The notes under the pieces: generated by a model
The model's database searches: none
What the model was told of the DNA's origin: nothing
Seen by the model: only the letters and a program-made list of their open reading frames with translations
In this document: one piece after another, positions 1 through 9,900 of the stretch
Numbering within the stretch: position 1 is the first letter of the stretch
Layout: each line of letters opens with the position of its first letter
Origin: Saprospirales bacterium
Lineage (GTDB): Bacteria > Bacteroidota > Bacteroidia > Chitinophagales > Saprospiraceae
Assembly (NCBI GenBank): GCA_016703765.1
Contig: JADJBL010000028.1
Location: 7,660 to 71,659, forward strand
Reading direction: 5' to 3'
Length of the DNA stretch: 64,000 nt
Made by a program: the position numbers and the translations under genes

Positions 1-154
1 GATTCCAGCCATTGAAATTACCAGCCACAAAAACGGAAGAATTTTCATGCGTGGTACCGGGAAGACCGTAAATTTGAAGGGTCAGTTGACCTGTCGCCGC
101 AGAGTGGATAAGGGCGAGAAATAAGCAAATCAGTAAATGCCGGAAATGGATCAT
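1..154 (-). CDS. Secreted protein with glycogen-binding-like domain (3' part outside window)
   Basis: Only the first 51 codons are visible; the gene runs off the left edge. Residues 1-22 form a signal peptide with a hydrophobic core (LLICLFLALI), so the product is exported. After it comes VFVAGNFNGWN, the typical start of the early-set beta-sandwich of the CBM48/AMPK-type glycogen-binding family, which in Bacteroidota often precedes esterase or amylase-like domains. The catalytic part, if any, is not in this window. A TAnnTTTG promoter element lies 17 nt upstream of the ATG. Confidence 0.65.
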   Translation of the reverse strand, partial: MIHFRHLLICLFLALIHSAATGQLTLQIYGLPGTTHENSSVFVAGNFNGWN

Positions 155-170
155 CCTTTGGAATTTGCGG

Positions 171-178
171 CAAAAATA
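171..178 (-). promoter_or_regulatory. Candidate -7 promoter element (TATTTTTG)
   Basis: Exact match to the Bacteroidota TAnnTTTG consensus on the minus strand, 17 nt before the ATG of the gene at the left edge. No convincing -33 TTG was assigned. Confidence 0.4.
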
Positions 179-252
179 AACTTTTGCACCCAACCATTTT
201 TTAAATAAGACCTGTCTGTCGTTGCAGCATGTTCTAAAAAAGTACCCTTGAT

Positions 253-1062
253 ATGATTTGTAAAAAACAACTCTTCCGGATACTCCTTGCGCTTGTCATC
301 CTTTTGCCGGGCTTCGGCCGGCTCTCCGCTCAGGTGGAGCAAACCTATACCGATATCATTTTCCTAAAAAACGGCAGCGTTTTTAAGTCCAGGATTATCG
401 ATTACCGGCAGGGAGATACGATTACCGTGGAGATCGCCGGCGGGCATATCCTTAAATTTGCCGATGCCGACATCGCGAAGATCCAGCAGGCCAGCGTCGT
501 GCCGCAAGAGCCGCAAACCATCGTCCGGGAGCGCAGAAAGGCGATCTCCCGCGATGCCTACCCGGTAAAGGGCGGATACGGTTTCGCTACCGCCGCTTTC
601 TCGGGCCAGACGGGCGGCGTTTTCGGACCCTCGGCTTCGATCATCAATTTCGAAGGGGGAGGAGGATATCAATTCGGCCGCTTCCTGGGCCTGGGAATAG
701 GCACCGGATACAACCTTTACGATATAAACCGGGGCGAAAGCGTCATTCCGCTCTACCTCGATTACCGGATGTACCCCTTCAAAAAGAATCTGGGCCCCTA
801 TCTGAACCTCGCCGGCGGATATGGTTTCGCCCTGAAGGAGGAGGCTTTGGGGATCGTGGAGGCCAAGGGCGGAATTTTGCTGCACCCCTCGATCGGTTGG
901 CGCGTGGCCGTCGGAGACAAGTTCTTTTTCACTTTCGACCTGGGCGCCCGTTTCCAGAAAGCAGAATATACCCAGGAAAATCAATGGTGGCTGCCCGGCA
1001 GAACGGTCCGGGAAGTGACTTATCAACGCACTACTTTTCGCATCGGTATCCAGATCTGGTGA
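253..1062 (+). CDS. Outer-membrane beta-barrel protein, hypothetical
   Basis: 269 residues. Residues 1-26 are a signal peptide ending SAQ. Residues 33-80 resemble a small beta domain (DIIFLKNGSVFKSRI, then GDTITVEI) common in Bacteroidota secreted proteins. From about residue 105 the chain alternates aromatic and small residues, with repeated GxG and a final IQIW, as in an 8-10 strand outer-membrane barrel. The gene starts a plus-strand trio with an ECF sigma factor (12 nt downstream) and a TM-plus-barrel protein, so joint expression is likely. Function unknown. Confidence 0.75.
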   Translation: MICKKQLFRILLALVILLPGFGRLSAQVEQTYTDIIFLKNGSVFKSRIIDYRQGDTITVEIAGGHILKFADADIAKIQQASVVPQEPQTIVRERRKAISRDAYPVKGGYGFATAAFSGQTGGVFGPSASIINFEGGGGYQFGRFLGLGIGTGYNLYDINRGESVIPLYLDYRMYPFKKNLGPYLNLAGGYGFALKEEALGIVEAKGGILLHPSIGWRVAVGDKFFFTFDLGARFQKAEYTQENQWWLPGRTVREVTYQRTTFRIGIQIW

Positions 1063-1074
1063 TGAAATAAGTAT

Positions 1075-1638
1075 ATGAGGAAAGAGAACCCCATAACGGA
1101 ACGCGAATTGGTGGAGGGTTGTGCCCGCAACGACCGGGCAAGCCAGGAGGTCCTGTACAAGCGCTTTTTTCCGACCATGATGCAGATGTGCATGCGCTAC
1201 GCCGCCGATCGCGACGAGGCCATGCTCATCGTAAACAATGGTTTTTTGAGGGTTTTCAAGAAGATCGACACGTTTGCTTTTAAGGGCTCCCTGGAAGGGT
1301 GGGTTCGCCGCCTGGTTTTTCATAGCCTCTCCGATTACTTCAAACAGCAACCCAAAAACGTCCATTTTCTGGTTTGGGAGGAATGGGATTCCCGGAATAC
1401 CGACAATCCGGCGCTTCCAAACCTGTATCTGGAAGACCTGCTCGGCATGGTGGACCAGCTTCCCCCCGCCACTAAAGACGTATTTTATCTATATGCCATC
1501 GACGGCTATACCCACAATGAAATCGGCAAATACCTGGGCATGAGCGAAGGAACATCCAAGTGGCATCTGAACGCCGCGCGAAAGCGCCTCAAGGAACTCA
1601 TCGCCCAACAAAATCTGAATCAAACCTATGCCGGATAA
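1075..1638 (+). CDS. ECF-family RNA polymerase sigma-70 factor
   Basis: 187 residues, usual ECF length. Region 2 spans about residues 25-92, with the aromatic/basic GWVRRLVFHSLSDYFK segment that binds -10 DNA. Region 4 spans about 126-175, with a helix-turn-helix around YTHNEIGKYLGMSEGT that recognises -35 DNA. It would redirect RNA polymerase to a small regulon. The stop overlaps the start of the next gene by 11 nt, so the two are translationally coupled; an overlapping partner is commonly the anti-sigma factor, and the next protein has a matching short N-terminal region plus a TM helix. Confidence 0.92.
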   Translation: MRKENPITERELVEGCARNDRASQEVLYKRFFPTMMQMCMRYAADRDEAMLIVNNGFLRVFKKIDTFAFKGSLEGWVRRLVFHSLSDYFKQQPKNVHFLVWEEWDSRNTDNPALPNLYLEDLLGMVDQLPPATKDVFYLYAIDGYTHNEIGKYLGMSEGTSKWHLNAARKRLKELIAQQNLNQTYAG

Positions 1639-2830
1639 ATTTTACAATACCGACGACTCTTTCACCGACCAGGGCTGGTCGGAAATGAAAAAACTCCTGG
1701 ACCGCGAACTCCCGGTCCGGCCCGTGCCCTTCTTTCGCAGACGCAAAGGCCTGTTCTGGCTATTTCTGTTGCTGATCCCCTTCGGCGCCGCCTGGGGGTA
1801 TTTCTACTGGGAAAATAGCGGGGCTGTGCAACTGCCCCAAAGCTCTTTCCCGGAGCAGCAACAGGAACCCATTCCTTCTCCTACTGCCAAGCCGATAGCG
1901 GCAGCTTCTGCTGAAACGGAAAAATGCGATGAAACTCCCCTGGCATTTTCTCCTGTTCAAAAACAAAAGCAAAACCAAACGTTTATTACCAATAACATGG
2001 GGGATCAACCGCTTGCTTACGTCGGGCAAACGGCTGAGATAGCGGTTCAAGCGGTACTTGAATCAGGACTATCGCCCCTTGCTGTGCTATCATTTCAACC
2101 CGGCTCACGCAAAATTCAGCCGGTTTTCCGCTCCATTGATGTACACAAACCCTCCCCGGCTGTCAAAGCCCTCTGGAATATGGGCCTGGAGGCGGGTCCC
2201 CTGGCTTTCGACGGGTTCCAAACCCGGGGCGTTTCGGGAGCTGTAGTAGTGAATCGGGCGCTCGGTCAATCCCGATGGGGCCTTCAGGCTGGATTGGGGT
2301 ACTCCTATATTTCGAGACCTTTCCCCTCCCAAACCCTGAGCCGGAATACCACCCAGGAGGAGATTGAAAATTTGGCAGACAGTCTCCCCGGTCCCGGCAA
2401 TTTTGTTACCGGCACATCCCTGGAGGCCTATGCCTCCTCGACGGATTCGACCATCTCCCGGCTGCATTACCTCGATCTTCCCCTGGCAGTGACCTATCGG
2501 CCCGGCAAGCGCTGGCAATTCCGGGCAGGCGGTGGCGTTAGCCTCTTGCTGGCATCCCAGACCGAATTGGGCAGCAGTGCGGGCTACGGGGTGCTGAAAA
2601 TAGGGGAGGCAGAGGATCTCAACGCACCCGTCACGGGTTCGTCCAACTCCATTCCTCAGGACGTCGGCGTGCTCAACCCCTTTGCGGAAGCGGGGGTGAC
2701 TTTTTTCCCATTGCCGCGCCTGGGCCTCGGCGCCCAGGCGAGTTTTGGACTTCGGGATGTGTTGGCCAATTGGCCCAAGGATCAGTTTGTCAATAAGGCA
2801 CAGTTAAAAGTGTCTTATTGGTTTCGATAA
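1628..2830 (+). CDS. One-TM protein with C-terminal beta-barrel-like domain, possible anti-sigma
   Basis: 400 residues. A cytoplasmic-looking N-terminus of 40 residues ends in FFRRRK, followed by one TM helix at about 41-60. A low-complexity Pro/Gln/Lys linker covers about 65-125. From about 185 the sequence has amphipathic strands and ends KVSYWFR, typical of outer-membrane barrels. The position behind the ECF sigma gene (11-nt overlap) fits an anti-sigma role for the N-terminus. A non-cleaved TM helix joined to a barrel-like domain is odd, since it would span the periplasm. Anti-sigma activity is inferred from position only. Confidence 0.6.
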   Translation: MPDKFYNTDDSFTDQGWSEMKKLLDRELPVRPVPFFRRRKGLFWLFLLLIPFGAAWGYFYWENSGAVQLPQSSFPEQQQEPIPSPTAKPIAAASAETEKCDETPLAFSPVQKQKQNQTFITNNMGDQPLAYVGQTAEIAVQAVLESGLSPLAVLSFQPGSRKIQPVFRSIDVHKPSPAVKALWNMGLEAGPLAFDGFQTRGVSGAVVVNRALGQSRWGLQAGLGYSYISRPFPSQTLSRNTTQEEIENLADSLPGPGNFVTGTSLEAYASSTDSTISRLHYLDLPLAVTYRPGKRWQFRAGGGVSLLLASQTELGSSAGYGVLKIGEAEDLNAPVTGSSNSIPQDVGVLNPFAEAGVTFFPLPRLGLGAQASFGLRDVLANWPKDQFVNKAQLKVSYWFR

Positions 2831-2842
2831 TCCATTATTGTC

Positions 2843-2850
2843 TATTTTTG
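2843..2850 (+). promoter_or_regulatory. Candidate -7 promoter element (TATTTTTG)
   Basis: Exact TAnnTTTG match 25 nt upstream of the multiheme cytochrome ATG, just after the stop of the preceding gene. Confidence 0.45.
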
Positions 2851-2875
2851 GGTCCAGCTAATACGCTTCCGACCC

Positions 2876-4816
2876 ATGACCCGACAATTCATACTGTTCC
2901 TGGCCTTTGCCTCCTTCATCGCCTTTGCCTCCTTTCTGCCGGTCAACCACCCGCAGGCGCTGTTTCATTCGGAAGGGGAGAGGCAGGCCTTTAAAAACCG
3001 CTTTTCGCCCGATCTGCTGCCGGACTCCACCCTGATGTTCCCCCACTCGAACGCCTGCATCGGCTGCCACGGCTTCGATATCAACGGCTTCGCCTCGCTC
3101 ACGGCGGAGGGACAGGATGTAAACGTGTACGACGACTGGAGCGCCACCATGATGGCCAATTCGGCCAAAGACCCCTTCTGGAGGGCCAAGGTGAGCCACG
3201 AGATCCTCATCAATCCGGCGCATAGCGTGGAATTGCAGACCAAATGCACCTCCTGCCACGCGCCGCAAGGGCATTACACCGCCATCCTGCGCGGCGCCAG
3301 CCACTATACCATCGCCGAGATGCTGGCCGATACCACCGCGATGGACGGGGTTTCCTGCGGCGCCTGCCACATGCAATCGACCGATATGCTGGGGTCCCTG
3401 CATTCCGGCGATCTGCGATTCGATACCAACCGGGTGGTGTACGGACCCTATGATATTCCCTTCGGGGCGCCCATGATCCAATACGTGGGGTTTGAGCCCC
3501 TGTTCAGCGAGCATATCAACGACGCGGGAATCTGCGCGGGTTGTCACACCCTTCTTACTTCGAGCGTCGATCTGGAAGGCAATTTCACCGGCGAGACCTT
3601 TGTAGAACAAGCCACCTACCACGAATGGCTCAATTCCTCCTACGAGGCCAACGAGGTGAGTTGCCAGGCCTGCCATATTCCCAGGCTTGAAGAGCCCATC
3701 GTCATTTCCTCCAACTACGCCTTCCTCGACGGCCGAGAACCCTTCGGCCTGCACGAAATGGTAGGGGCCAATACGGCCATGCTCAAACTGATGAAGGAGC
3801 ACCGCGATACGCTGGGGATCACCGCCACGGCAGCGGCCTATGACGAAACCATTGCCAAAACCCTGGCCATGTTGCAGGAGCAAAGCGTGGAGCCTTTCCT
3901 CGATTTCGTGGAATCGAGCAACGATACGGCCTATTTCAGCCTGTGGTTGTACAATAAGGCGGGGCATAAATTCCCCTCCGGCTACCCCAGTCGCAGGGCC
4001 TTTATCGAATTCCTGGCGATCAATGAAGCCGGCGATACGATCTTCCACTCCGGCAAACTGGACGGCAATTGGGAGATCGAGGGACTCGACGAACCCTTCG
4101 AACCGCATTACACCATGATCCGTAACGAGGGAGAAGTCCAGGTATTTGAGATGATCCCTGCGGACGTGAACGGCAATTTTACCACCGTGCTGGAGCGCGC
4201 GGCGCAGACCCTGAAGGACAACCGCCTTCCCCCTCAAGGATTTCAGACCGGCCATGCCGTATATGATACCACGCAAATTGTAGGCGGCGCCTTCGCCGAT
4301 GCGGATTTCAACTGGAAGAACGGCCTGGAAGGGAGCGGCGGCGACCGCCTGTTCTACCACATTCCGCTCCAGGGGTATTCCGGCAACCTGAACATTCAAA
4401 TGCGTTTACACTACCAGACCATGCCCCCGCGCTGGATGGCGCCCATGTTGGCAGAGAGTACCCCCGAAATCGATTTATTCAAAGGGATGTTCGAAACGGC
4501 CGACCGGAGCACCGTGGTCGTGGCGGAAAAAACGCTCGAAGATGTCTTCGTCATGGGGGGGACGAGCACTTCTCAGCCCCGCTTGCCCGCGCACCTGATC
4601 TCTGTTTTCCCCAACCCCTCGCCGGAAGGCAGGCTTCAGATGCAAGTGGAACCCGGCGTGCGGGTGCTTTCCGTGCGCCTTTACGACAGCCTTGGAAGGC
4701 GGGTCTGGTCCGGCAAAGGGCTACCATTGCACATTCCGCTACCGGGGAAAGGGGTCTTTTTTGTCGAGGTGAAGACCCAAAGGGGTGTTTGGACAGAAAA
4801 GATCATCGCGGAATGA
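2876..4816 (+). CDS. Secreted pentaheme cytochrome c with T9SS sorting domain
   Basis: 646 residues. A signal peptide (about 1-22) precedes five CxxCH heme-attachment motifs: CIGCH 61-65, CTSCH 124-128, CGACH 161-165, CAGCH 220-224 and CQACH 263-267. Residues about 330-560 form a heme-free beta-rich domain. The last 75 residues form a T9SS type-A sorting domain starting VFPNPSPEGR. This predicts heme loading in the periplasm, then export by T9SS to the cell surface. The protein resembles the cytochrome c554-type multiheme family; substrate and electron partner are unknown and no other respiratory gene is adjacent. Confidence 0.85.
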   Translation: MTRQFILFLAFASFIAFASFLPVNHPQALFHSEGERQAFKNRFSPDLLPDSTLMFPHSNACIGCHGFDINGFASLTAEGQDVNVYDDWSATMMANSAKDPFWRAKVSHEILINPAHSVELQTKCTSCHAPQGHYTAILRGASHYTIAEMLADTTAMDGVSCGACHMQSTDMLGSLHSGDLRFDTNRVVYGPYDIPFGAPMIQYVGFEPLFSEHINDAGICAGCHTLLTSSVDLEGNFTGETFVEQATYHEWLNSSYEANEVSCQACHIPRLEEPIVISSNYAFLDGREPFGLHEMVGANTAMLKLMKEHRDTLGITATAAAYDETIAKTLAMLQEQSVEPFLDFVESSNDTAYFSLWLYNKAGHKFPSGYPSRRAFIEFLAINEAGDTIFHSGKLDGNWEIEGLDEPFEPHYTMIRNEGEVQVFEMIPADVNGNFTTVLERAAQTLKDNRLPPQGFQTGHAVYDTTQIVGGAFADADFNWKNGLEGSGGDRLFYHIPLQGYSGNLNIQMRLHYQTMPPRWMAPMLAESTPEIDLFKGMFETADRSTVVVAEKTLEDVFVMGGTSTSQPRLPAHLISVFPNPSPEGRLQMQVEPGVRVLSVRLYDSLGRRVWSGKGLPLHIPLPGKGVFFVEVKTQRGVWTEKIIAE

Positions 4817-4883
4817 TGCAGATTCCGGCTTTTTGTAGCTTACATTCTTTAAAGGATCAGTTGCCGCCACGGCAGCAGGATAT

Positions 4884-6968
4884 ATGAGACCATTTAAAGA
4901 GTTTCTTATTCTTATCGGCAAGCAAAGTCTCTACTTTGGCGAAGGTCGCCATAAGGATACCCAGAATTTGCAAAAAGGCGAGGTCAAAGGGACCGAGGTC
5001 GAGCTATATATCGCAAACCTCTTGCGCCGGATCATCAACTTGCAGGTGCAAAACGATATCCTCACCCGGGAGGATATTTCCAGGCTGGGCAAAATGCTCT
5101 ACAATTTTTTGAAGGAATGGAACCTCGATGTGGCCTTTCGGCGCTTTTACAGGGAAATTGCAGAGATCGGCAATGCCGATCCGCTAACCGCGCCGTTCGG
5201 GCGCATCTACCTCGAGTTTGTGGACGACGCCGAATTGCTGGCCATTCTGCCCTGGGAATACCTTTCCTACGGGGAAAACGACCATTTTCTGGGGGCCCAC
5301 AAAGATTTCAAATTCGACCTGGTTCGCCGGATTTCCTTTCAGTCCCAACAGGGCATTTTCTCCTATACTCCTAAACCGGCGGCCCTCGAAAAAGCAAATA
5401 TCCTGCTCATCCTGGCGGAGCCCAAAAACCGGATGATGGAATTCGGGGCCGAACAGATCAGCGCCTACTTCGAAGCGCTGCTGGCCGAAGACCGGATCGG
5501 GTTGAAGATCATCTCCCAGCCAACCTTCGAGAGCTTTCCCGAACAATTGGATTATCTTCAGAAAGAGGGTTTTAAACCCGATGTAATCCATTTTGCAGGC
5601 CTTGGCGAAATAAACGAAAACAGCGGCTTCGTGGGCCTGATCGACTCAAAGAACGACGAGAAAATCGATTGGGTGGAAGACCGCAAGTTTATCGAATTTC
5701 TGAACGCCTTCCTTCCGAATGTAAAACTCGTATTCCTCCATGCCTGCCTCGGAGGGATGGTCGGGGATTTCAGCGCCAAAAAGGGCATGGGACTGCAATT
5801 TTTGCAGAGCAAGGTGCCCTCCCTCGTGGCCATGCAGGCCCCGGTAAAGCCCCAGGTCGCTTTTGATTTTGCCCAGGTTTTTTATGCCTCCTTGCTCGCA
5901 GGAGAGGACGTGGCCAGGGCTGTCACTTCCGGTCGCGAAAAACTTTGCTTTGAATTGCAGGAAAAGGCTGTCGGCGAAGGCGGGAAGAAAGACGAATTTA
6001 ACAAGCGGGTAAACCCATACGGCGACAAATCCTTCGGCATCCCGGTCATATATATTACGACGGAAGAACCCTTCTCCCTCATCGAGGTGGGCAAGAAAGA
6101 ATCCGGCCAATCGGGCGAACCCACCGTATATTACGAATGCCAAAACCGCCCCAACCCCCGCTGCGTGCGGATCAAACTGGTGGAGCGCGACGAACAGGGC
6201 TGCCCCGTGTGCGGTGGTCCCCTGGTGGCCATTCAAAAACAAGGTGGCGCGACGAACCTCGACGAAGGTTCGCGCGGCGGACAATCGGCCCAAAGGGTCT
6301 CCGGCGCCAGGGTGCCGGTTCCGGAGAAGACAAAAGGTGGAAAGGCCTCGCCCGACCAGTCCTTTGTGCTGCCCACTCCCGAGCAGACGCCCAAGACAAC
6401 CACCGACACGGAGGTCCAGGTGATCCTGTTCCTGGCCGCCAATCCCAAGGATTCCACCCGGCTGCGTTTGGACGAAGAGGCCCGCAGGATAAAAGAGGCA
6501 CTTGGCCGCAGCAAGCACCGCGATAAATTCGAGCTCGAAGAAATCTGGGCCGTACAAATACCCGACCTCCGCAGGGCCTTGCTGGACAAACAGCCGGGCA
6601 TCATCCACTTTTCAGGACACGGCTCCGCACTGGGGAGGATCTACCTCGAAGATCCCTCCGGCAACGGCCAGGAAGTCAGCGCAGAAGCCCTCGGCAACCT
6701 TTTTAAACTCTTTAAAAAATACATTCGCTGTGTGATCCTGAACGCCTGTTATTCGGAAGTGCAGGCAAAGGAAATTACCAAACACGGCATCCCGGTCATT
6801 GGCATGACCTCGGCTGTGCCCGACAAGACCGGCGTAGTGTTTTCCGAAGCCTTCTACGATGCGCTCGGCGCGGGCGAAAACCTCGAATTTGCCTTCGATC
6901 TGGGCTGCAGCGCCATCGAGATGGACCAGCTGAAGAAGGAAGATATGCCCGTGCTGCTTAAACCCTGA
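4884..6968 (+). CDS. Double CHAT-domain (caspase-like) protein
   Basis: 694 residues, no signal peptide, so cytoplasmic. Residues 1-165 carry the usual CHAT lead-in with LPWEYL at 122-127. CHAT copy 1 (about 170-390) has the nucleophile context FLHAC with Cys288, but the expected GHG is GLG (Leu240), so its His is missing. Residues 419-443 form a zinc-knuckle pattern C-x7-C-x12-C-x2-C, followed by a flexible linker. CHAT copy 2 (about 511-685) has both residues: FSGHG with His579 and LNAC with Cys622. I infer one active protease domain and one degenerate, probably regulatory, domain. A TPR gene follows after 9 nt. Confidence 0.88.
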   Translation: MRPFKEFLILIGKQSLYFGEGRHKDTQNLQKGEVKGTEVELYIANLLRRIINLQVQNDILTREDISRLGKMLYNFLKEWNLDVAFRRFYREIAEIGNADPLTAPFGRIYLEFVDDAELLAILPWEYLSYGENDHFLGAHKDFKFDLVRRISFQSQQGIFSYTPKPAALEKANILLILAEPKNRMMEFGAEQISAYFEALLAEDRIGLKIISQPTFESFPEQLDYLQKEGFKPDVIHFAGLGEINENSGFVGLIDSKNDEKIDWVEDRKFIEFLNAFLPNVKLVFLHACLGGMVGDFSAKKGMGLQFLQSKVPSLVAMQAPVKPQVAFDFAQVFYASLLAGEDVARAVTSGREKLCFELQEKAVGEGGKKDEFNKRVNPYGDKSFGIPVIYITTEEPFSLIEVGKKESGQSGEPTVYYECQNRPNPRCVRIKLVERDEQGCPVCGGPLVAIQKQGGATNLDEGSRGGQSAQRVSGARVPVPEKTKGGKASPDQSFVLPTPEQTPKTTTDTEVQVILFLAANPKDSTRLRLDEEARRIKEALGRSKHRDKFELEEIWAVQIPDLRRALLDKQPGIIHFSGHGSALGRIYLEDPSGNGQEVSAEALGNLFKLFKKYIRCVILNACYSEVQAKEITKHGIPVIGMTSAVPDKTGVVFSEAFYDALGAGENLEFAFDLGCSAIEMDQLKKEDMPVLLKP

Positions 6969-6977
6969 TCATTAGCC

Positions 6978-9900
6978 ATGAAAAAGGAATACATTTCCAA
7001 GGCGCTAGCCGACACCTACTACCAGGCCGCTGTTGACGGCCGGGATATGAGGCGTGTGGCCGATCAGCTGGAAAACCTGAGGTCTTCCATCGAGGAGAAA
7101 GGGCTTTACCAGGCCTGGCGGGATGTCGACCGGGCCGTGGGACAAGCCCTCTTGCAGAAAAACCAGGAACTGTTCGATATTCTCCAGAGCTTCCGCAAGT
7201 CTTTCGTCGACTGGGCCTACGAACTGGCCATCGCCCAGGTCAGGGAAGGGTATGCGGAAAGCGAGCAAAAGGGATGGGAGGCTTTTGTCAAAACTTATGT
7301 AGAATCCCTTGTCTATTGGCGGCATCAGATTTACTCCGAATTGTACAAGGAGCTGGACCTCGAGAAAATCCCCGAAAAAGAGCTCGGGCTGTATCTGGAT
7401 ATCTCGCGCTGCACCCCCTTGATGATGGAGGCGCGATGGGATCAATGCTATGACCTCTTTCTCCAGTTTGCCGAACTGGAGCTGATCCCGCCCGACCAAC
7501 AAATGCAGCTGCTTTGCTCCGCCGGGCAAGTGCAGCTCTACTTCTTTTCCAGTTTTCCCGACGCCAAAATCCTGTTTGAAAGAGCGAAGAAAAAAGGCAC
7601 GGTAGAATTCTCCCGGGTGGAGCAATCCTTCGGCGAACTGGCCCTCATGGAATGGCGGCTCGACGATGCCCGCAATTTTTTCCAGAAGGCCTCGATGCTG
7701 GACGCCCAAAACGAATACGCCCTGTTGTACATGGGCGACACCTACCGGGAGGAAGCCCGTTATTCCATTGCCGAAGCCTGGTATGGCGATGCCCAGACCC
7801 TCTTTCCGGGAGGGACGGATGTACTATCCCGCTTCATCCGGCTTTTTGAAAAACGCGAGTATTTCAAGGAAAAATCGACGGATCGGATCAAAGAATTATG
7901 CGAGCTCACCGCAAAGCTGGCTCCTCCGGAAGAATACTCGGCCCTGCTCGACGGGGGCTTTGCCTTCCAGTCCAACGACCGCTTCGACGAGGCGGAGCAG
8001 CTATTCCGGGAGGCCATCGCACTGAACCCGAAGCGATGCAGCGGATGGGTCAACCTGGGCTATATCCTGGAGAAAAAGAACCTGCCGGAAGCCGCCGAAG
8101 AAGCCTTCCGCGAAGCCCTGAAGATCGATCCCGATTATTTCGACGCCCATTGGGGCCTGGTGTACCTGTTCGAGCGGTATGAAGGCAAAGAAAAGGAAGC
8201 GCTCGAAGGCCTGGAAACCTGTTTGAAGCTCAGGCCGTCCTGGGAGGCTTTTATTTTGCCCAGAATTTCGGAAATTCACTTCAAGCTGGGCGATCAGGAA
8301 AAGGCGAACCAGCTTTTGCTGGATTGCCTGGCGAAATTCCCCGACAAGGATGCCGAACCTCTGCGCCTGCTACACGAAAGGGTTAACAGCCTCGCAGAAT
8401 TGCCCGATGGAGAGGCAAGGGCGGTCGCATTGCTGGAGGGCATTCTGAAGACCAAAGGGGAGAGCTATGCCGACAATTACGCCAACCGGCTCGGGAACGT
8501 CTGGTTTCAGTACCAGAAATTCGAACAGGCTGCCGAGCAATACCGGAAAGCCATTTCCATCAATTCGAGCGTGCCCATTTACTATTACAACCTCGGTCTG
8601 GCCATGGACCGCCTCGATCGCCTGGATGAAGCCGAGAAGGCCTATGAGGATTATCTTAAACTGGACAGCAAAAGCCCCGACTACGTCAATACCGTCGGCG
8701 TATTCTATTATAAAAAACGCCAAAACCACGCGAAGGCCGCGGAGTTGTACAAGCTGGCCATCGAAGGCAACCCGAACAACGACAATTTTCACTACAACCT
8801 GGCCCTCGTACAGGAAAGGCTGGAACAATGGAGCGATGCGGAAGCCTCCTACCAACGGGCCATCGAATGCGATCCGGAAGACCCCGAAAATTACAATGGA
8901 TTGGGCGTTTTCTATTACGGCAGGCAGTTGTACGACCAGGCCCTGGCCAATTACCTCAAAGCAATCGAGATCAACCCGAAAGAGGCCTTGTACCATGCCA
9001 ACCTCGGACTGGCCTACCAGCAATTGGGCATGCCGGCCGAAGAACTTACCGAATACCTGAAGGCGGCGGAGCTCAATAACCGCTACTACCTCGAAGTAGG
9101 GCGGATCTATTACAACCGCAGTCAGTACAAGGAAGCCATCCTCGCATTCGAAAAGCCGGGGAACATCATTGAGCAGTTTCCGGTCAACCTCGCCTACCTG
9201 GGCCTGAGCTACGAAAACCTCGGGCAGGCGGAGGTCGCGGAGCAGATATTCCTCCGGGCCCTGGGCAAAGACCCTACGCTGGACGATTATTACTACAACC
9301 GGCTCGGTATCCTGAATTACCGGAGAGGAAAACACAAGGAGGCGATCGAATACTATACCAAGGCCCTGGAGCTCGTAAAAGCAGGGGTTTATTACGAAAA
9401 TCTGGGCCTCGCGCACGAGGGCCTGGGCGAGCATTTCCTGGCGATCTCCTCCTACGAAAAAGCCGTGGAACTGGAGCCCGAAAACGGGCAGTTCCCCAAC
9501 CGCCTTGGGGTTTTTCACTACGGGGCAGGACGCCACAAGGATGCCATCCCGCAATATCAAAAAGCGATCGCGCTCGACCCGGACAATCCCATTTACCAAA
9601 ACAACCTGGCCCTGGCCCTGGAAGGCGACGGGCAATTCGCAGAGGCGGAGAAGGCCTATCTGAAAGCCATCGAAATGGACCCGAAAACCGCGGCCTATCC
9701 CAATTATCTGGGTGGAATGCTCTACCGCGCCGGACGTTTTGCGGATGCGGCGCCGCTTTTCGAAAAGGCCATCGAACTGGATCCCAAAACCGCTTTCTAT
9801 TTCGAGAACCTGGGCCTGAGCTATGAGAACCTCGGCAAGACCAAGGAAGCGGAAGAAGAATTCAAAAAAGCAATCGCGGCAGAGCCCGGCTCGCCCATCT

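Noticed and set aside
2858..4399. Long antisense ORF (513 codons)
   Set aside because: It is the mirror of the cytochrome gene in GC-rich DNA, without signal peptide, start context or motifs. The same applies to other long antisense ORFs such as 8370-9905, 36105-37670, 50073-51560 and 56189-58063.
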